From contig MFNE01000052.1 of assembly GCA_001783695.1 (NCBI GenBank), forward strand, positions 56,358-93,028: a stretch of DNA of 36,671 nt, given 5' to 3'. This stretch comes from Candidatus Lambdaproteobacteria bacterium RIFOXYD2_FULL_50_16 (lineage in GTDB: Bacteria > SAR324 > XYD2-FULL-50-16). Under the pieces are notes generated by a model, which was not told the DNA's origin, did no database searches, and saw only the letters and a list, made by a program, of their open reading frames with translations. The translations under genes were made by a program, and so were the position numbers. This document shows positions 16,301 through 23,808 of the stretch, piece by piece (the first letter of the stretch is position 1; the number at the start of each line of letters is the position of its first letter).

Positions 16301-18102
16301 GGGAGTTGGCAAACAAAGGTATTTTCGTCTAAAATAACCATCTCCAACTTGTGTAAATGGGGGATCAGTTGGCTTAGACTAAGGGGGTCCTTGAGGTAAA
16401 AAAACAGATTGGACTGTTCTCCACTTTCCCCTTGAGGTCGCAGTTCGACCTGTAACCCATCTTTTCGAAGGGCTTCGAATTGGTCGATATCTTTTAGCGC
16501 CTCTTGTGGCGAAAACAGGGCCTGAAAATGTTTATCAAAAGCGTTTTTGTAACTTTTAACGAGGGAAAGGCCGGTTTCTCCTTTATCGGCCAAAGCTAAT
16601 TCTAGCTGGTCTTCCCAGCTTTGGGTTTGGTCGTCTAGCCAAGTTTCAAGAACAGAAGGCTCAAACGTTTCACCCAGCCCAGGGTGGCCCTCTGGAAGCC
16701 AATACACGTGGTGGCTATAGACGTTTCGGTTAAAGGTGAAGAAGTATTCTAGTTCAGGTGCTAGGCCTAATAGCGCACTAAGCTTAGCGGTGATTTGCGC
16801 AAAAATAGCCGGGCTAAACCGGCGGTTGGCTAGGCAGAAAGTAAACCGCAGGTAGTCGCGGCGCGGGTCTTGGTAGAGATATAACCTAGCGTTGTGAAAG
16901 GCCCGAATAAATTGGACTTGGTCTAAAAGGTTACGCATTTCATCGAGGTCCAAGCGAAATAATTCAGCCTTGGGCATTTCACCAAAAAACTGTACCGCTT
17001 CGTCAAAGGCATGTGCATCGGGACTCCCGCCGAAATCTAAAGCGACTGTTTTCACCTTTTGGCGTGCGACAGGAATAGTCAGCGCACCGGCCTTGGATGC
17101 TTGACGGGTAAACATCACTAAAAAATAGACCAAAATAGAACGTCCCTCTGCGTCAAAACGTCGCGACAAAATTAACTGGATTCGTTCTCGCCGATGGACT
17201 TGGCTAACCTGCTCTAGTTCAAAGAAATTTAAGCCCAGGCGGGAGGTGATAAAATAACCCCCAAGTTTAGATAAAGCCTTGGGTAGTTCAGGGTCTTTGG
17301 CCTCGGACCAAATTCGGCAGAGTCCCAAGGACTGGCCCATTTGCAAGGCGGTCAACTCTTTAAGTTGAATCTCATAAATTTCAGTATAACCCATTAAAAT
17401 ACAGTTCCCTTGAACCAGCCATTCAAATAATTGGCATCGCTCCTGGTGGAGTTCAAGGGGTTCCTGGTTTTTAAAGGGTATTTGAGCCAGGTGATCCATC
17501 TGCGCCTTGACTTTCAAAAAATCACCGGTGACCGCAAAAACCTCGTCAAAGGTTCGCCGAAGATTGCTTTCTAACCCGGCCAGGTCTTCTAACGCGAAGT
17601 CGCGCAGGACGAAGGTGATCAAATTTAAAGGCGGGGTTTGGGTCCTAATTGAGGCATCCGTATAAACCCCTTTTATCCCGTTTGGGTCTTGCTCTAGGTG
17701 GATTACGGGATGGTTAAAAAAGGACAGTCGATAGTTGCGTTCCTCAATAAATTCAATCAATGAATCTATTAAAAAATGGCGGCTAGTGGTTACCAAATCG
17801 ACTTGCACAAAACCTCGTCCCCAATTAGGGGTCAAGGATAAATCGCCAAACCGCATTAAATAGGGCTCACCCTGATAAACCTTTAAAAGTTCCAGGCTAC
17901 CTTGGGCGACCTCGGCGGCCTTGCCGACCTCGAGTTCGCGTAAATGTTGGGTATTAAGATTGCTATAAAAGAGAGAGCCTAGCTGATAAACTAGGTCTTT
18001 GTGAGCCGGTGGATTGAGATCTAACCACTCTTTAAGCTCGGCTCGCCGTTGGCTTAAGAGCTTAATCTTGATCATAGAAATTGAATCTTGTCCTGGGCCC
18101 AT
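13330..18102 (-). CDS. NAD-specific glutamate dehydrogenase, large (~180 kDa) class
   Basis: This 1590-residue protein is the full length of the L-180 class. It converts glutamate to 2-oxoglutarate and ammonium with NAD, feeding carbon into the TCA cycle. Residues about 1-700 form the long N-terminal regulatory region. The catalytic core includes RGGIRHSDRFDDFRTEVLG at about 795-815 and IVPEGSKGGF at about 830, then VGIGDMAGDVFGNGML-like and WNGGIGTYVKSS blocks; the C-terminal region is helical. The start at 18102 is well supported by an AGGAG site 6 bases upstream. A stem-loop occupies the 50 bases between the preceding hydrolase stop and this ribosome site. Nothing looks broken. Confidence 0.95.
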   Translation of the reverse strand: MGPGQDSISMIKIKLLSQRRAELKEWLDLNPPAHKDLVYQLGSLFYSNLNTQHLRELEVGKAAEVAQGSLELLKVYQGEPYLMRFGDLSLTPNWGRGFVQVDLVTTSRHFLIDSLIEFIEERNYRLSFFNHPVIHLEQDPNGIKGVYTDASIRTQTPPLNLITFVLRDFALEDLAGLESNLRRTFDEVFAVTGDFLKVKAQMDHLAQIPFKNQEPLELHQERCQLFEWLVQGNCILMGYTEIYEIQLKELTALQMGQSLGLCRIWSEAKDPELPKALSKLGGYFITSRLGLNFFELEQVSQVHRRERIQLILSRRFDAEGRSILVYFLVMFTRQASKAGALTIPVARQKVKTVALDFGGSPDAHAFDEAVQFFGEMPKAELFRLDLDEMRNLLDQVQFIRAFHNARLYLYQDPRRDYLRFTFCLANRRFSPAIFAQITAKLSALLGLAPELEYFFTFNRNVYSHHVYWLPEGHPGLGETFEPSVLETWLDDQTQSWEDQLELALADKGETGLSLVKSYKNAFDKHFQALFSPQEALKDIDQFEALRKDGLQVELRPQGESGEQSNLFFYLKDPLSLSQLIPHLHKLEMVILDENTFVCQLPEGPYYLYQFQVKHRFIKPEQSSQICAKAQQILLAVLNNQAESDPLNGLLFTTGLGLEEIDLFILYRNYYQQIGTPYQRETINRCLLGNPEAVKALLAYFVQKLSPNTDLLEPEELRQQVVQEIFKVKTVQEDIILRNLLNLFWATIRTNYFTLRGEACLAIKVNSGQVEYMPLPKPMYEIYVHGPHMEGIHLRGALIARGGIRHSDRFDDFRTEVLGLMKTQMMKNVVIVPEGSKGGFITKRPQPNRQAFLEEGRRQYTHFMHSLLSLTDNLVGGRPVHPEGIKAFDGFDPYLVVAADKGTAHLSDQANLVSQARGHWLGDAFASGGSLGYDHKKMGITARGAWECIKLHFLELGKNIQSEDFRVIGIGDMAGDVFGNGMLLSKHIKLVGAFNHVHIFLDPNPNPEVSWGERHRLFHTPGSSWTDYQLDLISEGGGVFERSAKTIDLNHKIQEVLNTNQSSATGEELVKLLLKAPVDLLWNGGIGTYVKSSGEPDSLVADPSNDSVRITAKELRAKVVGEGGNLGFTQEGRVEFDLEGGSINTDAIDNSAGVDTSDHEVNLKILVDRLIDKGLIDRVKERDSLLASLTEVIGQAVICHNQEQGRVLAMDQLRSKTDIYPFTTWIEQLVSTGLLNRRTERLSSNEKLLEYNLSGHGVPRPDLAVVLSYTKMFLYKKAMSERDRLDDPHLIPLYQSYFPDTLVTKYDTTDHPLYREIVGTMLINQVINQAGVTLLARMQELIEIKPSDLLVAYYTADQLFGLGTLRKDILVQFGQSNITLAYELLIEIEDFLFTQVFNLLLHHQTPDWSMADQYQEPLNDYKRLVFLSLSPAELKGYYQQLDRAAQRGLDEDLAKEFSQLSLLHSSLSSIALKAKLGISMKDCLELTQALETHFTMEPLSKVLMQLRLDLNWERRHRGLLIRRCQTLSEALLSAIVSKDPEQPIQGFKTFISQNTAKIQTVKRAFQEFNADKNKSLASVAVILGEIESLLE

Positions 18103-18108
18103 CGTTTA

Positions 18109-18113
18109 CTCCT
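18109..18113 (-). promoter_or_regulatory. Ribosome binding site fixing the glutamate dehydrogenase start
   Basis: AGGAG on the minus strand lies 6 bases before the ATG at 18102. It fixes that start rather than the later in-frame Met in the sequence SISMIKIK. Confidence 0.8.
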
Positions 18114-18119
18114 AATTGA

Positions 18120-18154
18120 AGTTAACCGAACCCGAAAGCGAAATTCAGTTAACT
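18120..18154 (-). promoter_or_regulatory. Stem-loop between hydrolase stop and glutamate dehydrogenase RBS
   Basis: Read on the minus strand, the arms AGTTAACTGAA (18154-18144) and TTCGGTTAACT (18130-18120) can pair over 11 bp with one U-G wobble and a 13-base loop. The stem begins at the hydrolase stop codon and ends 6 bases before the AGGAG site of the next gene. No T run follows, so it is not a standard terminator. It may shape mRNA processing or translation of the dehydrogenase. Confidence 0.55.
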
Positions 18155-18971
18155 ATTTCAAACGGTTGATAATCCAGTGGATCAATTTTTGAGTCATTTG
18201 CGGCTCTTCTCGACTTTGCAAAATTTCGTGCCCAGACTCGGTAAAGGCAACCAATTCCTTGTCCCGGCTTTTGGTGGCCGCGAAGAAGCGTTCGATCCCG
18301 CTGGGAGAAACTACTCGGTCTGCTTTTGAATAAAAAGTCAGCAAGGGAAGGGTTAAGAGATGGGCGTTTTTGTGGAGTAATTGCGCCCAATCTAACATAG
18401 ATACAAACATACTCGGGGTAATGGTCTGCCCACGCAGTGGATCAGATTGATATTGGGGCCAGCGTTCTTCCAGGTTGGATAATTCTTTGGGATTAAACAA
18501 TTTAGGCATCGATTTGGTGGGGTATTTTTGATTTAGCCAGCGGCCCAAAGCCCCCATGAGCTGCATCGAAACCCCGTCAAATCCGGTCAAAGGGGAACTC
18601 AGGATCAGCCCCTTTAATTGAGCTGAATTTTGTATCGCATAGTGCCCCGAAATAAGCCCTCCCATGCTGTGTCCAAAAAGGAAAAGGGGAAGGTCTGATT
18701 CGATCTGTTGAATAAACCCCTGTAGGTTGCCTAGGTAGTCTTGGAAACTGTCAATATGGCACCTTAGCCCTTCGGCCAACCCGTGTCCTGGCAGGTCAAA
18801 TGCCTGGACTGTGATGTTTGCTTGGTTAAGTTTTTTAGCAAACTCGGAGTAGGGCCGGTAGTGTTCGGCAAACCCGTGGACCAAAACCATCTGGGCAATC
18901 GGTGCATTTGCGTTCCAAATAACCCTTGGGATTTTGCGACCTTGGGCATCAATCAATACTTGTTCATTCAA
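18153..18971 (-). CDS. Alpha/beta hydrolase, monoacylglycerol lipase/lysophospholipase-like
   Basis: This 272-residue protein has the serine hydrolase fold of the Hydrolase_4 type. Seen: the oxyanion block VLVHGFAEHYRPYS (about 30-42), FDLPGHGLAEG (about 58-68), the nucleophile elbow GHSMGG with Ser at about 102, an acid loop YSKADRVVSP and the final His in ESGHEILQS. It likely cleaves lipid or lysolipid esters in the cytoplasm; no signal peptide is present. The start is TTG, overlapping the plsY TGA as TTGA (18968-18971). Position directly after plsY agrees with a role in glycerolipid turnover, but the substrate is unproven. Confidence 0.85.
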   Translation of the reverse strand: MNEQVLIDAQGRKIPRVIWNANAPIAQMVLVHGFAEHYRPYSEFAKKLNQANITVQAFDLPGHGLAEGLRCHIDSFQDYLGNLQGFIQQIESDLPLFLFGHSMGGLISGHYAIQNSAQLKGLILSSPLTGFDGVSMQLMGALGRWLNQKYPTKSMPKLFNPKELSNLEERWPQYQSDPLRGQTITPSMFVSMLDWAQLLHKNAHLLTLPLLTFYSKADRVVSPSGIERFFAATKSRDKELVAFTESGHEILQSREEPQMTQKLIHWIINRLK

Positions 18972-19609
18972 TTTTTACCTGCTTTTAATTGTCCTTCATC
19001 CCCTGCTAAAAGCCGGTAGATATTGGATCGGTGGAGTAATATTAGGTAAACTGACAAAAGTGCTGCTAAAAAAACTTGGTCTTCAAATCCTCTGATAAGC
19101 GCCACCAGACCTGGCAACAAGGTCAGTGCAGATAGAGCCGATAAACTCGAAATCCGTTTAATAATAAACATTCCCAACCAAATAGCCGCCATCGCCAAAA
19201 AGACCCGCCAATCTAGGACCAACCAGACCCCGAAATTGGTTGAAACCCCCTTCCCCCCCTTAAAACCCATAAAAATGCTTTTTGTATGGCCAAATACAGC
19301 GAGAAAGGCGGTGAGTAATTCTAAAAATTCGGGTCCATCGAAGGCCCCTTTGACCAACCAAACTGCCAGCGACCCTTTGGCTAGGTCTAAAACAAAGGTA
19401 GCAATCCCTGGTCCTTTGCCAGCAGTGCGCATGACGTTGGTCATGCCGATGTTGCCGCTACCTACTTGGCGGATATCAATACCCAAAAAAAGCTTGGCAA
19501 TAATCAGTCCGAAGGGAATTGCGCCTAATAGGTACGCAATTACCAAGGCCACGTACCAATAGGGTGTGTGGGCTAATTCTTGAAGATGGAAATCTAAATG
19601 GGCCATCAT
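18968..19609 (-). CDS. plsY: Glycerol-3-phosphate acyltransferase PlsY
   Basis: This 213-residue protein is the usual length. PlsY is an inner-membrane enzyme that transfers an acyl group from acyl phosphate to glycerol-3-phosphate, the first step of phospholipid synthesis. The three family motifs are present: AIPFGLIIAKLF followed by GSGNIGMTNVMRT (about 50-62), FGHTKSIFMGFKGGKGVSTNFG (about 106-127) and a later hydrophobic helix. About five membrane segments are visible. It overlaps mnmA upstream (ATGA) and the hydrolase downstream (TTGA), so all three are translationally coupled. A second ATG follows directly (MMAHL). Confidence 0.95.
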   Translation of the reverse strand: MMAHLDFHLQELAHTPYWYVALVIAYLLGAIPFGLIIAKLFLGIDIRQVGSGNIGMTNVMRTAGKGPGIATFVLDLAKGSLAVWLVKGAFDGPEFLELLTAFLAVFGHTKSIFMGFKGGKGVSTNFGVWLVLDWRVFLAMAAIWLGMFIIKRISSLSALSALTLLPGLVALIRGFEDQVFLAALLSVYLILLHRSNIYRLLAGDEGQLKAGKN

Positions 19610-20670
19610 CGACCGACCTCTTTAATAATTCCGCCGCCAATAACCAAATCTTGGTCATAAAACACAGCCCCTTGGCCCGGGGTGGCGTCTAAGACAGGCT
19701 TTAAAAAATCAAGGCGGAACTCGCCTTGTTGCCCCTTTGTAAGTAGGGCAGGATGTTCAGGTGCGTTATAACGGATACGGGCGGCGATGGGGTGGCCCAG
19801 ATAGGCGGTTGGGTCTTGTTGGAAGTGCATCTCTTTTAAACTAATCCAGGTTGAATACCGAGCCTCTCCCCCCCCTAAGACGACTTGATTTTGTTTAACA
19901 TCAAGTCTTGTGACATAAAGGGGTTGGTCTGAGGATATCCCCAGACCCCGCCTTTGTCCTACTGTATAAAAGGGTAGCCCCCTATGCCGCCCCAGAATTT
20001 TTCCTTGGCTGTCCACAAAGTCACCTACCTGCCAAGCGCCTCCGTGAATCCGTTCTAAAAATCCTCGATAACCACCAGACCCGACAAAACAGAGGTCTTG
20101 ACTATCTGGCTTTGAGGCTACCTCAAGTTTATACTCTTTGGCTAGGGCTCTGGTTTGGCTTTTTTCTAGGGCTCCTAAGGGAAACATACAGCCAGCCAGT
20201 TGTGCTTGGCTAAGTTGGTATAAGACGTAGCTTTGGTCTTTTAGTGGATCAAGTCCTTTTTTAAGCAGGTATTGGCCCGCGTTTTCCTCAAGTCGGACAT
20301 AATGCCCGGTGACTAATTTTTGGCCCCCCAGGGCTCGCGCTTCGTCAAGCAAGGCCCCGAAACGGATCTTTTTGTTGCAAGTTAGACAAGGGTTGGGGGT
20401 TTCACCAGCTAGATAGGTTTGAGCGAAGGGTTCGACAACAGCGTCCCAAAATTTTTTTTTGTAATCGAGCAAATAAAAGGGAATCCCCAATTGATTCGCC
20501 ACCGCGCGGGCTTGCTCGACCGATTCAGGGGCGCAGCAACGATTGTCCCGGCAATCTGGTTCGGCCCAGAGTCTTAACATCAGGCCAATAACTTCGTGTC
20601 CTTCGGCAACCAGCTTAGCCGCCGCCACCGAAGAATCAACCCCGCCGGACATAGCTACAACTAGTTTCAA
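19606..20670 (-). CDS. mnmA: tRNA-specific 2-thiouridylase MnmA
   Basis: This 354-residue protein adenylates U34 of tRNA-Glu/Gln/Lys and inserts sulfur to make s2U. Seen: the PP-loop SGGVDSSVAA near the N-terminus, NPCLTCNKKIRFG with the first catalytic Cys, the tRNA-contacting TGHYVRL, DQSYVLYQLSQ, SQDLCFVGSGGYRGFL with the second catalytic Cys, and a C-terminal GQGAVFYDQDLVIGGG barrel end. I choose the TTG at 20670, because it gives the normal short lead (MKLVVAMSGG) and makes a TTGA overlap with the upstream stop. An in-frame TTG at 20691 would add seven residues. The sulfur donor is probably the cysteine desulfurase encoded just upstream. Confidence 0.95.
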   Translation of the reverse strand: MKLVVAMSGGVDSSVAAAKLVAEGHEVIGLMLRLWAEPDCRDNRCCAPESVEQARAVANQLGIPFYLLDYKKKFWDAVVEPFAQTYLAGETPNPCLTCNKKIRFGALLDEARALGGQKLVTGHYVRLEENAGQYLLKKGLDPLKDQSYVLYQLSQAQLAGCMFPLGALEKSQTRALAKEYKLEVASKPDSQDLCFVGSGGYRGFLERIHGGAWQVGDFVDSQGKILGRHRGLPFYTVGQRRGLGISSDQPLYVTRLDVKQNQVVLGGGEARYSTWISLKEMHFQQDPTAYLGHPIAARIRYNAPEHPALLTKGQQGEFRLDFLKPVLDATPGQGAVFYDQDLVIGGGIIKEVGR

Positions 20671-21794
20671 GTGCTCCCCAAAATTTCCCAAAGATCTTCA
20701 ATTACTTGCATGATCTCAGACTCTTGGTTCGATACCCCAAAACTAAAACGTAACACCGACAGCGCCTCTTCAGGGTTTAGCCCTAAAGCCATCATTCCAG
20801 GGCTCGGCTCTTCCATTCCTACGGAACAAGCAGAACCACTGCTGGCTTCGATTCCTAAAAGGTCTAAGCGCATCAATAGATTATGGGCCCGGCGATCGGG
20901 GAACAAAAAACTGTGAATATGGGGCACCCGAGGCAGTTCAGGCGGAACGATAGCGCGTCCGGCGTCCTCTAACCCTTGATACAACAAGCTTGAAAGCTTT
21001 TCAAAATGAGCCCGTCGTTTGTTGCGCTCATCGTTGGCAATGGTCATGGCTTTGGCTAAACCCAGAAGTCCAGATAGGTTTTCAGTCCCCGGTCGCAATC
21101 CATATTCTTGCCCACCGCCCCACATCAAGGGCGCCATGTTTAGTCCCTCTCGCTTATACAACAGCCCAACCCCCTTCGGGCCATAGATCTTATGTCCAGA
21201 AAGGGTCATCAGATCCACTCCCAAGTCTTTGGGTTTTAAAACCTCGGTCAAAGCGGCTTGAGAGGCGTCCGAAAAAAAGGTTACTCCCTTTTTTTGGGTC
21301 AAGGAGGCTAGCCTTTCTATGGGTTGCAAAAGTCCGGTTTCGTTGCTCGCCCACTGAACTACCAAAAGCTTAGTATCCGCCTTAATCTGGCGCTCGGCTT
21401 GTTCGAGGTCCACTTGCCCAAACGGGTCCACCTTAAGCCATTCAAGGCTCCAATTGGCTTGTTTGGCCAATTCCTCTAAGGGCCGCCTGACCGAAACGTG
21501 TTCGCCAGGGTTGACTAGAATATGCCCCCCGGGCAGTGTTTTTAAATAACCCAAAAGCCCTAAATGGTTGGATTCGGTGCCTCCGCTGGTGATAATCAGA
21601 TCCGCTCGGCGCACCCCAAGTAGGTTAGCAATCCGCTCCTTCCCTTTGACCCAAACCTGCTCGGCAGAGCGGGCTGAACCATGAATGGCCGAAGGGTTAG
21701 CCGCAAAAAATTCAAACCCCGGTGCCATCGCTTCTAATACCCGCCGGTCAAGCGGGGTAGAGGCGGCGTAATCGAGGTGAATTTTATTCCTCAT
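20667..21794 (-). CDS. Cysteine desulfurase, NifS/IscS-like
   Basis: This 375-residue PLP enzyme converts cysteine to alanine and passes on a persulfide. Seen: YAASTPLDRRVLEAM at the N-terminus, TSGGTESNHLG (about 69-79), the cofactor-binding SDASQAALTE, LSGHKIYGPKGVG with the Schiff-base Lys at about 202, RPGTENLSG, and SSGSACSVGMEEPS with the catalytic Cys at about 323. The Cys loop looks like the longer, flexible type I loop. No IscU, IscA or regulator gene is near. Its neighbour is mnmA, so tRNA thiolation is the most likely client. It overlaps the upstream unknown gene as ATGA. Confidence 0.93.
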   Translation of the reverse strand: MRNKIHLDYAASTPLDRRVLEAMAPGFEFFAANPSAIHGSARSAEQVWVKGKERIANLLGVRRADLIITSGGTESNHLGLLGYLKTLPGGHILVNPGEHVSVRRPLEELAKQANWSLEWLKVDPFGQVDLEQAERQIKADTKLLVVQWASNETGLLQPIERLASLTQKKGVTFFSDASQAALTEVLKPKDLGVDLMTLSGHKIYGPKGVGLLYKREGLNMAPLMWGGGQEYGLRPGTENLSGLLGLAKAMTIANDERNKRRAHFEKLSSLLYQGLEDAGRAIVPPELPRVPHIHSFLFPDRRAHNLLMRLDLLGIEASSGSACSVGMEEPSPGMMALGLNPEEALSVLRFSFGVSNQESEIMQVIEDLWEILGST

Positions 21795-22507
21795 ATCAAC
21801 TGCTCGGCGGTGATCTGGTGGAAACTACGCTCAACCTGGGCAGGGAGGTCCACCTTCTCTAGGGCGGTGATCACGTTTAATTGGTGTCCTAAGAGGATAT
21901 GCCGACAATGGGCCTCCCCTTCGATCAGTCCTGGCAAAATCCCTAGTACCGGGGTTCCAGAGCGAATAAAATGGGTCAATAGGCGCTCGCAGTGGCGCTC
22001 TAAGATTTGCTGCTCCGGGTGTTTTAGGGTCAAACGGTAGATTTCGCCAGGGATTTGTTGGCCCAATTCTTCAGGCAGGTCCAAAAAGCTCCACTCGGTC
22101 ACCCGGAAGCGTCCAGGCCCCACCCGTTTGATCCCTGGCAGGCCAATTAATTGGCCTTTTTTAAGCTTAGGGTCTTCGTGAAATTTAATCTCGAAGATGC
22201 CATTATCAGTGGTAATAATTTGATAATACAATTTGCCCTGATGGGGCAGTCGGAGGACCACCCCTTGACTTGGCTCTTGGTGCCGATGGTGACCGGACTC
22301 TACGTATTTAAAGGGGTAACCATCGTCTGCCTTGCTGGCCAAAATCAACTTTACATAATCTAGCTCTAAAATCGGAATCTCATTGTGCAGCCGGCAGGGA
22401 TGGTGGGACCAATGGCCTCGATGGAAATCGACAATCAGTCGGCGCTCGCGCTGTACAAAGGCTAGCCCGTCGCAATTGGGGCAATAAAAAGGAGCGATTT
22501 GAATCAT
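21791..22507 (-). CDS. Unknown Cys/His-rich protein heading the desulfurase-mnmA operon
   Basis: This 238-residue protein matches no family I recognise. The N-terminus has a CPNC pair (9-12) and then a run of potential ligands: His 29, 32, 35 and 36, Cys 38 and His 41. This looks like a small zinc-binding module, perhaps a zinc ribbon. Residues about 55-150 look beta-rich (KLYYQIITTDNGIFEIKF); the C-terminal part looks helical (QQILERHCERLLTHFI). No signal peptide or membrane segment is seen. It is the first gene of an operon followed by cysteine desulfurase with an ATGA overlap, so an accessory sulfur-transfer, tRNA or metal role is possible but only inferred from context. Confidence 0.75.
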   Translation of the reverse strand: MIQIAPFYCPNCDGLAFVQRERRLIVDFHRGHWSHHPCRLHNEIPILELDYVKLILASKADDGYPFKYVESGHHRHQEPSQGVVLRLPHQGKLYYQIITTDNGIFEIKFHEDPKLKKGQLIGLPGIKRVGPGRFRVTEWSFLDLPEELGQQIPGEIYRLTLKHPEQQILERHCERLLTHFIRSGTPVLGILPGLIEGEAHCRHILLGHQLNVITALEKVDLPAQVERSFHQITAEQLI

Positions 22508-22588
22508 CGATTGGGCCTAATATGGTTTATTTGGGGTCTTTTTCACTCTATAGAGCGCCGTTTGCTTTGACAATGGTTCAGGGCCGAC

Positions 22589-22616
22589 TAGACATTTTTT
22601 TCGTATGTGCTAATCT
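22589..22616 (+). promoter_or_regulatory. Candidate promoter of the DtxR-family regulator
   Basis: TAGACA (22589-22594, 5 of 6 to the -35 consensus) is followed at 16 bases by TAATCT (22611-22616), which carries a TG extension one base before it. The leader would be about 20 bases and lacks a clear ribosome site. Confidence 0.45.
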
Positions 22617-22643
22617 TTTCTCGCACCTTAATCTAACTCCCTA

Positions 22644-23318
22644 ATGGCCGTCGAGCGCAGTAGTATTGTTATTGAAGAATACCTACAGGCAATCTACGCG
22701 TTTTCGCGCGGAGACCTACCGGTTAAATCGGTCCAGCTTGCCGAGCGTTTGGCTTCAAGTCCTTCGACCGTTCACGCAACCCTGGGCCGAATGCAGCGGG
22801 ACGGGTTTATTGAAATGGGTTATAAAAAGCAGATCGCGCTTACCCCCAAAGGACTTTTAGAAGCCGAAACCCTAACCCGCCGGCACCAACTGGTCGAGAC
22901 CTTTTTGTGTGACCACTTAGGAATCCCTTGGCACGAGGTGCACCAACACGCCCATGTTTTAGAACACGGCCTGACCCCACTGGTCGAGGAGCGCTTGGCC
23001 GAGTTTTTGGGTTTCCCTGACAATTGCCCTCACGGCAGCCCAATTCCTGGCGGATTGGGCCGCTTGCCTGAACAGATGGTTTTTCTTGATCAATTGCCTG
23101 TTGGACAGGAATTTTCGGTGGTCTTGATCCAAGAAGCCTTAGAAGACCAGCCTGAATTGATGGAATTTTTAGAGCGTCATCACCTCACTCCTGGCGAAAA
23201 ACTCCAACTTCGCGAACGAGTCGAAGCGACTAATTCACTTATTCTAAATCGGGACAACCAGCCCTTCAGCCTGCCCCTTAGTATCGCGGCCCTAATTGGC
23301 GTGGTGGTAGGGGCTTAG
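22644..23318 (+). CDS. DtxR/MntR-family metal-dependent transcriptional regulator
   Basis: This 224-residue protein has the three-part layout of the family. Residues about 8-65 form a winged helix (IEEYLQAIYAF; VKSVQLAERLASSPSTVHATLGRMQRDGFIE). Residues about 70-140 form the metal-binding dimerisation domain, with RRHQLVETFLCDHLG, WHEVHQHAHVLEHGL and the CPHGSPIPGG block holding typical Cys, His and Glu ligands. The C-terminal region (about 150-224) is SH3/FeoA-like. Iron or manganese cannot be decided from the ligands. It is divergent from the desulfurase operon, and its last bases overlap the convergent YcgN-type gene (TTAG). Targets might include the envelope module at 6961-8901. Confidence 0.93.
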   Translation: MAVERSSIVIEEYLQAIYAFSRGDLPVKSVQLAERLASSPSTVHATLGRMQRDGFIEMGYKKQIALTPKGLLEAETLTRRHQLVETFLCDHLGIPWHEVHQHAHVLEHGLTPLVEERLAEFLGFPDNCPHGSPIPGGLGRLPEQMVFLDQLPVGQEFSVVLIQEALEDQPELMEFLERHHLTPGEKLQLRERVEATNSLILNRDNQPFSLPLSIAALIGVVVGA

Positions 23319-23794
23319 GCTTTGCGTTTTTTTCGACGACGGCTTTTATTGGGTTGGTCTTGGAGGAAGTATTTTTCTAAGTCTTCGTCGTTGATCCCCT
23401 CTTCAGAGATCATTTGGCCCGATAAGCTAATTCCAGCCTGATGGACTGTATCTGGGTCCCCTGAAAGTAGGGGGTGCCAATCTGCTAAACCGGCACCTTC
23501 ATATATCCTTTGGTAAGCGCAACTTTTTGGCATTAAACCTGGGGTTTTAATGTGCTCTAAGGTCAACGGGAGGCATTCTTCACGACTGTTGAACCGGCCC
23601 CCATAATCTCGACATTTGCAGGTTGTTGGGTCCAAATATCGGCAGGCGACCTGGGTAAACTTTACCTCAAAAGGTTCTTCGTAAATCACCTTTTTAAGAC
23701 AACAAAGACCACAGCCATCGCAGAGGGACTCCCACTCTTCTTTGCTTAATCTGGCTAGGGCTTTGTATTTCCAAAAGGGTAGATCATGACTCAT
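23315..23794 (-). CDS. YcgN family protein (UPF0260), Cys-rich
   Basis: This protein of about 159 residues is close to E. coli YcgN over its length. Seen: LPFWKYKALARLSKEEWESL, then CDGCGLCCLKK with the CxxCxxCC motif, TQVACRYLD, TCKCRDYGGRF, MPKSCAYQRIYEG and LADWHPLLSGD, followed by a basic tail (KSRRRKKRKA). The conserved cysteines may hold zinc or an iron-sulfur cluster; the function is not established. I start at the ATG at 23794 (MSHDLPFW), which lies just past the upstream stop and matches the family start. A longer frame opening at 23845 would overlap the flavoprotein gene by 37 bases. Confidence 0.9.
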   Translation of the reverse strand: MSHDLPFWKYKALARLSKEEWESLCDGCGLCCLKKVIYEEPFEVKFTQVACRYLDPTTCKCRDYGGRFNSREECLPLTLEHIKTPGLMPKSCAYQRIYEGAGLADWHPLLSGDPDTVHQAGISLSGQMISEEGINDEDLEKYFLQDQPNKSRRRKKRKA

Positions 23795-23808
23795 CGGGAT
23801 TTCCGCTA

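Noticed and set aside
22546-22555. Palindrome CTCTATAGAG as a DtxR-family operator
   Set aside because: It lacks the TTAGG half-site of the family, and a 10-base palindrome is expected by chance at this scale.
22567-22572. TTGACA as the -35 of the DtxR-family gene
   Set aside because: No acceptable -10 lies at 16-18 bases except TAGACA; the TAGACA-TAATCT pair downstream is better.
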